Shown here piece after piece: positions 30,846-35,587 of a stretch of DNA of 35,587 nucleotides. Within the stretch, counting starts at the first letter, position 1; the number at the start of each line of letters is the position of its first letter. Below the pieces are notes generated by a model, which had not been told where the DNA came from, did no database searches, and saw only the letters and a program-made list of their open reading frames with translations. Source of the DNA: Oscillospiraceae bacterium. GTDB taxonomy: Bacteria; Bacillota; Clostridia; Oscillospirales; Oscillospiraceae. The DNA lies in the NCBI GenBank assembly GCA_015067665.1, contig SVLZ01000013.1, forward strand, positions 1 to 35,587. Direction: 5' to 3'. The position numbers and the translations under genes are program-made.

Positions 30846-33800
30846 TCAGGAAATAGAGTCCAGAACCTCTACCTTAACAACGGTGAATTCACAGCCGCCG
30901 TTGAATGCGCCCATAGCGGACAGGGTGCAGTCAGGCATAAACTTCTCAGCAGAATCTACGATGTCATACTTTACGATGAAGGCGCCCTTCTCTGCATCAT
31001 AGGAGCAGCGGGAATCCTTGATCTGATGCGCTCCGACCTTGGTCAGAGTGCCGTTAGCAGGACCAGCCCAGATATGGATCTCTACGCCGTAGTACTTGCC
31101 GCCTTCAACCAGGTAGCGAAGCTGGTAAGCAACGGTGAACTCTTCGCCTACAGCACCCAGGCTGTAGAAGTTCAGCTGTGCCAACTCAGTGGAGTTAACA
31201 CCACCCAAATTGATCATCATACCTTCGTGACCGAGACGCAGGCCGAGACCGCCGTCCCAACCGGAGCAAGAGCCGGTCATATTAATGTAGAATCTGTGTG
31301 CATCTGCGGTATGGGTCAAGGTAACAGCAGCAATGTTTTCATTCAGGTTGGCAATTACCTTACCACAGCCATCCTGACCTGCAGGTACAGTAAAGGGATC
31401 GTTCAGCAGAACCTGTGCAGACTCACCATTGAGGATGTTTTCCCAGCCCTGAACATCGGCGCCGGGAGCGCCGGCCAGCTTCTCGACCTTGCTGACAGTC
31501 CAAGCGCAGTCGCCGTTCAGCGCGCCCAGAATAACAGCCTTGATCTCACTGGGAGTCATATTCGCAGCACTGGTGAATGCCTTGCTGCTGATGACGAGGG
31601 AATCGGTATCTGCATCGTACTTCACATTATCGCTGCCACCGGCTGCAAACTTGCACTTAGTAAGCACGCCGCCAGCCTCGCCCAGCCAAGTATCCAGCTT
31701 AACGCCGGTGGAGTAGCCGTAGGCATCGGTAATGTAGGTCAGCTTGTAAACAAGGGTGTATTCCTTGTCATTGATCGCACCGTTGTAGACAGCGCCGCCA
31801 AGCCAAACCGTATTGCCATCCGCGTTGGGGCCGCCAACACGGACTTCGAAGCCATCGTTGGTCAAACGCAGGAACAAGCCGCCGGACCAGCCCTCTGCAG
31901 TACCGGTCAGGTTCAGGCACAGCGCGCCCTTAGAAACATTGCTGCCCTTGAAAGTAACGGCAATGTAATCCTCGTTGGCATTCTGACCAAGCAGCTTATA
32001 GTAGTCACCGGTATCGCCGCCCATCTGAACAGGCTCGGTGATGAAGTTGTTGCCGGAGCCGAAATTAATCTGATAGCCATCGGGGATCTTGGGATCCTCG
32101 GGGCAAGTGCAGGACTGACCGTCCATCCGGAACTCCTTGATCACCATAGAGCCGTTATAAACTGCTGCGAAGAAAGGACCGGAGTAGATGTTATTTACTT
32201 CTGCCTCATCGGAGGTAAAGTCGGAGAGCTTCTTGTAGATGGCGTCTACGCCATCCTCCAGACCGACGATACCGCCTCTCTCGCTAATAGCATTCCACTT
32301 CAGTGCCTTACCGTTGATCCAGGTCTGAACACGGATGTACTCTACACCGTCGATCACAACATTCTTGGTCTGGTACTCAAAGAGGATATCATTACCCAAA
32401 AGGAATCTCCAGAATTCCCAGTTGGTATTGCCGTAGATGTTGGAATCGTGGCCGTGGCCGGAGAGGGAGATGCCATCGTTGGTGAAGCGGAGCACCAGAC
32501 CCTGAGGCCATTCGTTATTCTTGTACTGACCGCGGAGGTTGAACATAACGACCTGCATCTTCTCCACGTTCAAGAGCATAGAGACCTTTTCGTCGTAGAC
32601 GTGCTGGTTGTTCAGCAGACCCTTACCGGGCATACCAATACCCAGCTCTTCGGTCAGAAGCTGGCCGGAGGTGGTGCTCTTAACGGTAACGGTAACGCGC
32701 TTCTCAGCAGTATTGCCGAAGGAGTCACTGACGCGATAGATCACATTCTGTACGCCGGCAGTCATAGGAACATAATTTGCGCCGGGCATCAGACCGGTGA
32801 TATGCTCGGTGCCGATGATCTCAACGGTCACCTTTGCATCCAGATTGCCGTCCTTCTCGTCGTTGGCAGTTGCGGTGGGCAGTACCACGGTCTCGCCCAC
32901 ATTGACGGTGACGCTCTCCTCGCTGCTGATGTTCAGCTCAGGAGCAACCTCGTCACGGTCAGCAACGGTGATGGGGAATGCACGGTAGCCGACATTGCCA
33001 TTTTCATCCTTTGCCCAGTAAATCAGCGTGTACTTACCGGCTGCAGGGGGAGTCGCAGTGCCGCTTACATCTGCGGTGGTGCCGTCAGGCATAACCACAT
33101 AAACGCGCTGTTCCTTCGCACCGGTGAAGGTTGCAGTGGGGATGGTGATGGGCTCATTGGTGGCGAAAATACCGGAAGCATCAAAATCGACATCTACAGT
33201 GGGGGGAGTGATGTCAACTGCGAAGTCCTTCTCGTCCTTGTCATAAATAACCAGACCCTTGATGCGGATATGGTCATCGGTATAGGGTCTTTCCATGCCA
33301 AAGGTATCCATAGAGAACCAGCCTGCGCCGGTCTCGTTCCACAGCTCTGCAAACAGCTCGTGGGTCAGAACGCCTGCATCGATAGAATCACCGGCAACAG
33401 CCTTGAAGACAAAGTCAGCCTTGTCATAGCCAACTGCGGGTGTCTGGTCGACCCAGCCATAGATGCAGATGGCTGCATCTGCGGCATCGGCACTTGCACC
33501 GATATTCTTCCACTGCACATACAGGGTATGATCCTTACCGTCCATCAGGGACTTATCATAGCCCTTGACCTGCGTCATTTCCTTATCGCTGCCCTTTTCG
33601 ACACGGGACTCGATACGGCCCGAGCTGATTCTCAGGAACAGGTAGGAAGGCCAAGTGCAGGTCTCCTTGTTGGGCATAGAGTTCCGATCCTTGCTGCCAC
33701 GGGCTGCAATGGAGTAGAACAGCTGGCCGCCTACGCCGGGGGCATCTGCATTGAAGGTCAGAGCCACAAACTGCTCGTGGATCTTGGTGACATTCTCAGT

Positions 33801-34688
33801 CATACCAACGGTCTGATCCAGGTCAGGACGCTCGGAGGTATGGCCGAAGGATACCAGGCCAAACTCGTTGACCCAGGACATGCCCAGCTTCTCGTCCAGT
33901 GCGAAGTTCTTGGTGTCCAGCGCCAGGTTCACTTCGTCGGGCTGTGCGATGAGCACAGGGATCTCGTAGGTGGTCTCGAAAGCATTGCCGGCGGCATCCT
34001 TTACAGAATAAATCAGAACGTACTTACCGGCAGGGATCCGTACAGACTTAGACTCCGTAAAGTCAGTGTACTTTGCGAACAGGACCTTGGATGCCTCATT
34101 GTCGATCACCTCGTAGAGGTTCGCGGTAATCAGGTTGGAGATGTTCACATCACCGGGCTGGTCGACGGCGACAGCAGCGGGCAACACGACATCCGCACCG
34201 GCCTTGCCGATAATTACAAAGTCCTTTGCAATATCCATCGTCAGAGTACCGGTCTCATTGTCGGCAATGGCGTTCAGAGTAAACTCCTTCTTCGCCTCAT
34301 TGCCGGCAGCGTCTTTAACGGTGTAGATGATCTTGTAGACCAGCAGCTTGTTGGAGCCGGCAGTAAAGGTCTGCTCCACATTACCGGCCTTCTGATAGAT
34401 CAGGTCACGGTTAACGGTTGTGCCGTCCTCTTTCATCTGAGAGACGGTCACCTTGATGTTGGCGGAAATATCACCGTCTACATCATCGGTTGCGGTTGCT
34501 GCAGGAACGGTAACCTCGTCACCGACCTTACAGGTTGTAGGGACATTGGAAACAGTAATGACCGGAGCAACAGTATCGCCACTGGCAGGAGGATCTGTAG
34601 GATCCTCAACCGGGGGCTTACATGCAGCAAGTGCGATCATCATCATTGCTACCATTACGATAGCCAATAAACGCATATGTTTCTTCAT
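30846..34688 (-). CDS. large surface lipoprotein with Ig-like and repeated lectin-like modules
   Basis: A 1,280-residue lipoprotein of unknown name. The lipobox is LAAC with Cys23, then a short Pro/Asp linker. Ig/HYR-like (DUF5011-type) modules occur at about 38-130 (APVITVSN, ATDDVDGDI), 145-255 (YSVKDAAGNAF), 500-580 (YWAKDENGN) and 585-675 (APELNIS, ANDEKDGNL). Four lectin-like beta-sandwich modules share a Trp-x-x-x-Leu-x-Leu-Arg core, with Trp346, Trp727, Trp934 and Trp1144. The last three are spaced by about 207-210 residues. No catalytic residues, sortase signal or dockerin were seen. AAGGAGGAG precedes ATG 34686-34688. A role in gripping polysaccharide at the cell surface next to the solute-binding protein is inferred. 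Confidence 0.75.
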   Translation of the reverse strand: MKKHMRLLAIVMVAMMMIALAACKPPVEDPTDPPASGDTVAPVITVSNVPTTCKVGDEVTVPAATATDDVDGDISANIKVTVSQMKEDGTTVNRDLIYQKAGNVEQTFTAGSNKLLVYKIIYTVKDAAGNEAKKEFTLNAIADNETGTLTMDIAKDFVIIGKAGADVVLPAAVAVDQPGDVNISNLITANLYEVIDNEASKVLFAKYTDFTESKSVRIPAGKYVLIYSVKDAAGNAFETTYEIPVLIAQPDEVNLALDTKNFALDEKLGMSWVNEFGLVSFGHTSERPDLDQTVGMTENVTKIHEQFVALTFNADAPGVGGQLFYSIAARGSKDRNSMPNKETCTWPSYLFLRISSGRIESRVEKGSDKEMTQVKGYDKSLMDGKDHTLYVQWKNIGASADAADAAICIYGWVDQTPAVGYDKADFVFKAVAGDSIDAGVLTHELFAELWNETGAGWFSMDTFGMERPYTDDHIRIKGLVIYDKDEKDFAVDITPPTVDVDFDASGIFATNEPITIPTATFTGAKEQRVYVVMPDGTTADVSGTATPPAAGKYTLIYWAKDENGNVGYRAFPITVADRDEVAPELNISSEESVTVNVGETVVLPTATANDEKDGNLDAKVTVEIIGTEHITGLMPGANYVPMTAGVQNVIYRVSDSFGNTAEKRVTVTVKSTTSGQLLTEELGIGMPGKGLLNNQHVYDEKVSMLLNVEKMQVVMFNLRGQYKNNEWPQGLVLRFTNDGISLSGHGHDSNIYGNTNWEFWRFLLGNDILFEYQTKNVVIDGVEYIRVQTWINGKALKWNAISERGGIVGLEDGVDAIYKKLSDFTSDEAEVNNIYSGPFFAAVYNGSMVIKEFRMDGQSCTCPEDPKIPDGYQINFGSGNNFITEPVQMGGDTGDYYKLLGQNANEDYIAVTFKGSNVSKGALCLNLTGTAEGWSGGLFLRLTNDGFEVRVGGPNADGNTVWLGGAVYNGAINDKEYTLVYKLTYITDAYGYSTGVKLDTWLGEAGGVLTKCKFAAGGSDNVKYDADTDSLVISSKAFTSAANMTPSEIKAVILGALNGDCAWTVSKVEKLAGAPGADVQGWENILNGESAQVLLNDPFTVPAGQDGCGKVIANLNENIAAVTLTHTADAHRFYINMTGSCSGWDGGLGLRLGHEGMMINLGGVNSTELAQLNFYSLGAVGEEFTVAYQLRYLVEGGKYYGVEIHIWAGPANGTLTKVGAHQIKDSRCSYDAEKGAFIVKYDIVDSAEKFMPDCTLSAMGAFNGGCEFTVVKVEVLDSIS

Positions 34689-34808
34689 GGGTCTCCTCCT
34701 TTATGATTGTTGTGTTAATTTTGGATAGGTGAAAGACAGCTTCAGCTGATAAAACGATTTTCCCCCTTACCGTTTTTCAGTCTGCCTTTGGCCTATAAAA
34801 TTACTGAT

Positions 34809-35587
34809 TTAGTGCTCCCATACGTCAGCAAAGGTCTGAACCTCCGGCTGGGAGCTGCATCCGATAATCCGAACGGTGCGGGTCTCCCCTGCTGCCATAT
34901 CGAAGAAGTTATCCTCGTAAGTTGCGCCTTCACCGCCATACAGCTTGACACAGGGCACAAAGCTGTGCGCTTTCAAATGCACCAAGGCTCCATCTTCTGT
35001 AGGTTCTACCTTTATGCTGTATTGGGGTGTAAGCGGCTGCTCCCGATAGCGGCCTAAATGGTAAATGTCCCGCATACCGGGCTTATCCTCCGCCACTGCC
35101 AGCAGATAGTCACCCTCTGCGTATTCCCTCGGGAGCTTGTGCATCAGTCTGTCGCCACCGGCCACCTTTACCGGAACACGTGTATACCGGAGAACCGTTC
35201 CGTCATAGCGACAAGTAGATACCGCAACCGACATTTCCAAGGCCTCGCGACCGTCGTTGGCGCAGCACAAATAATAGTCATCATCTACACGCAGCAGCGC
35301 CAGCAATTGGGGTACAAAGCTGCGCTTCATTGCGTAGTAAGCAGGCTTTTTGTCCAAGTAATAGTCCACAACAGACCATGTACCGGTGGGCCAGATGTCA
35401 TTGTACATCCAGTTCAGGAAGCCCCAGGACCGGTCATTGCTGCGGCAGTATACGATCTCTGTCCGCAAAATGTCCGCCTGACTCATATTTGCCTTCTTGA
35501 CCAGATCCTTGAGATCGGTCAGCTTACCGTACATACCCTCCGCCAGCTTTTGCTGCCGCTCAAAGAAGGTAGGCATCACATATGTAT
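34809..35587 (-). CDS. GH2 beta-mannosidase-like hydrolase, C-terminal part (cut by window edge)
   Basis: The reading frame is open through the right window edge, so only the last 259 or so residues are visible. The segment GFLNWMYNDIWPTGTWSVVDYY followed by KPAYYAMKRSFVP is the hallmark of GH2 beta-mannosidases and exo-glucosaminidases (end of the (beta/alpha)8 barrel); the rest forms C-terminal beta-sandwich domains. The catalytic Glu residues lie outside the window. It ends 120 bp before the large lipoprotein gene, a gap with only a small CAGCT/AGCTG hairpin and no clear promoter, so it may head the same operon. Signal peptide status cannot be judged. Confidence 0.85.
   Translation of the reverse strand, partial: TYVMPTFFERQQKLAEGMYGKLTDLKDLVKKANMSQADILRTEIVYCRSNDRSWGFLNWMYNDIWPTGTWSVVDYYLDKKPAYYAMKRSFVPQLLALLRVDDDYYLCCANDGREALEMSVAVSTCRYDGTVLRYTRVPVKVAGGDRLMHKLPREYAEGDYLLAVAEDKPGMRDIYHLGRYREQPLTPQYSIKVEPTEDGALVHLKAHSFVPCVKLYGGEGATYEDNFFDMAAGETRTVRIIGCSSQPEVQTFADVWEH

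Noticed and set aside
30633..34670. 1,345-codon open frame on the plus strand
   Set aside because: Antisense to the large lipoprotein gene; low-complexity, Ile/Val/Gly-rich translation with no ribosome site. The minus frame has a signal peptide, lipobox and domains.
1..35587. tRNA or rRNA genes, insertion sequences, phage genes
   Set aside because: None was recognised on either strand by reading; no transposase or integrase motif was seen.

Overview
The window looks like chromosomal DNA of a gut-type Clostridia bacterium, most likely Oscillospirales/Ruminococcaceae. This rests on strong AGGAGG ribosome sites, sigma-A promoters with TTGACA/TATAAT boxes, several TTG and GTG starts, a Firmicutes set of housekeeping genes, many lipoproteins with acidic Pro/Thr linkers, and intergenic palindromic repeats. 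No search was run, so the taxon is an inference.

Left part (1-18,100), housekeeping. The start of the S10 ribosomal operon (rpsJ, partial rplC) runs leftwards from a strong promoter and a structured leader of about 270 nt. It is followed by murA, an rRNA m5C methyltransferase (RsmF-type), an EF-G-like GTPase, a two-gene unit rlmB plus a membrane protein that resembles a catalytically dead P-type ATPase, ftsH (+), pepT (-), ackA (-), tmcAL (+) and a SpoVB-like flippase (+). Nearly every gap holds non-coding repeats: inverted arrays of a TTGACAATTGAC motif, GTAGGG-bounded palindromes, and MITE-like elements with CCTTCTCCC-type ends. Several promoters and terminators can be read directly.

Right part (18,177-35,587), a carbohydrate-use locus entirely on the minus strand. 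In transcription order: the 3' end of a GH2 beta-mannosidase-like gene, a 1,280-residue lipoprotein with Ig-like and repeated lectin-like modules, two ABC sugar permeases, a substrate-binding lipoprotein, two paralogous clan GH-A hydrolase lipoproteins, a secreted metallophosphoesterase, a GH5-like lipoprotein, an AraC regulator and a GH78 alpha-L-rhamnosidase. The likely logic is surface capture and cutting of a beta-linked, rhamnose-containing polysaccharide or glycoside, ABC import of oligosaccharides, and trimming in the cytoplasm. No transporter ATPase is present, so a shared ATPase encoded elsewhere is presumed. The last three genes have their own promoter beside a perfect 13-bp dyad.

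The most interesting items are the pseudo-P-type ATPase with a 12-residue periodic Thr repeat in its tail, the modular lectin-like lipoprotein, the repeat family that supplies the stop codon of three different genes, and a terminator-like hairpin that contains the start site of the flippase gene.
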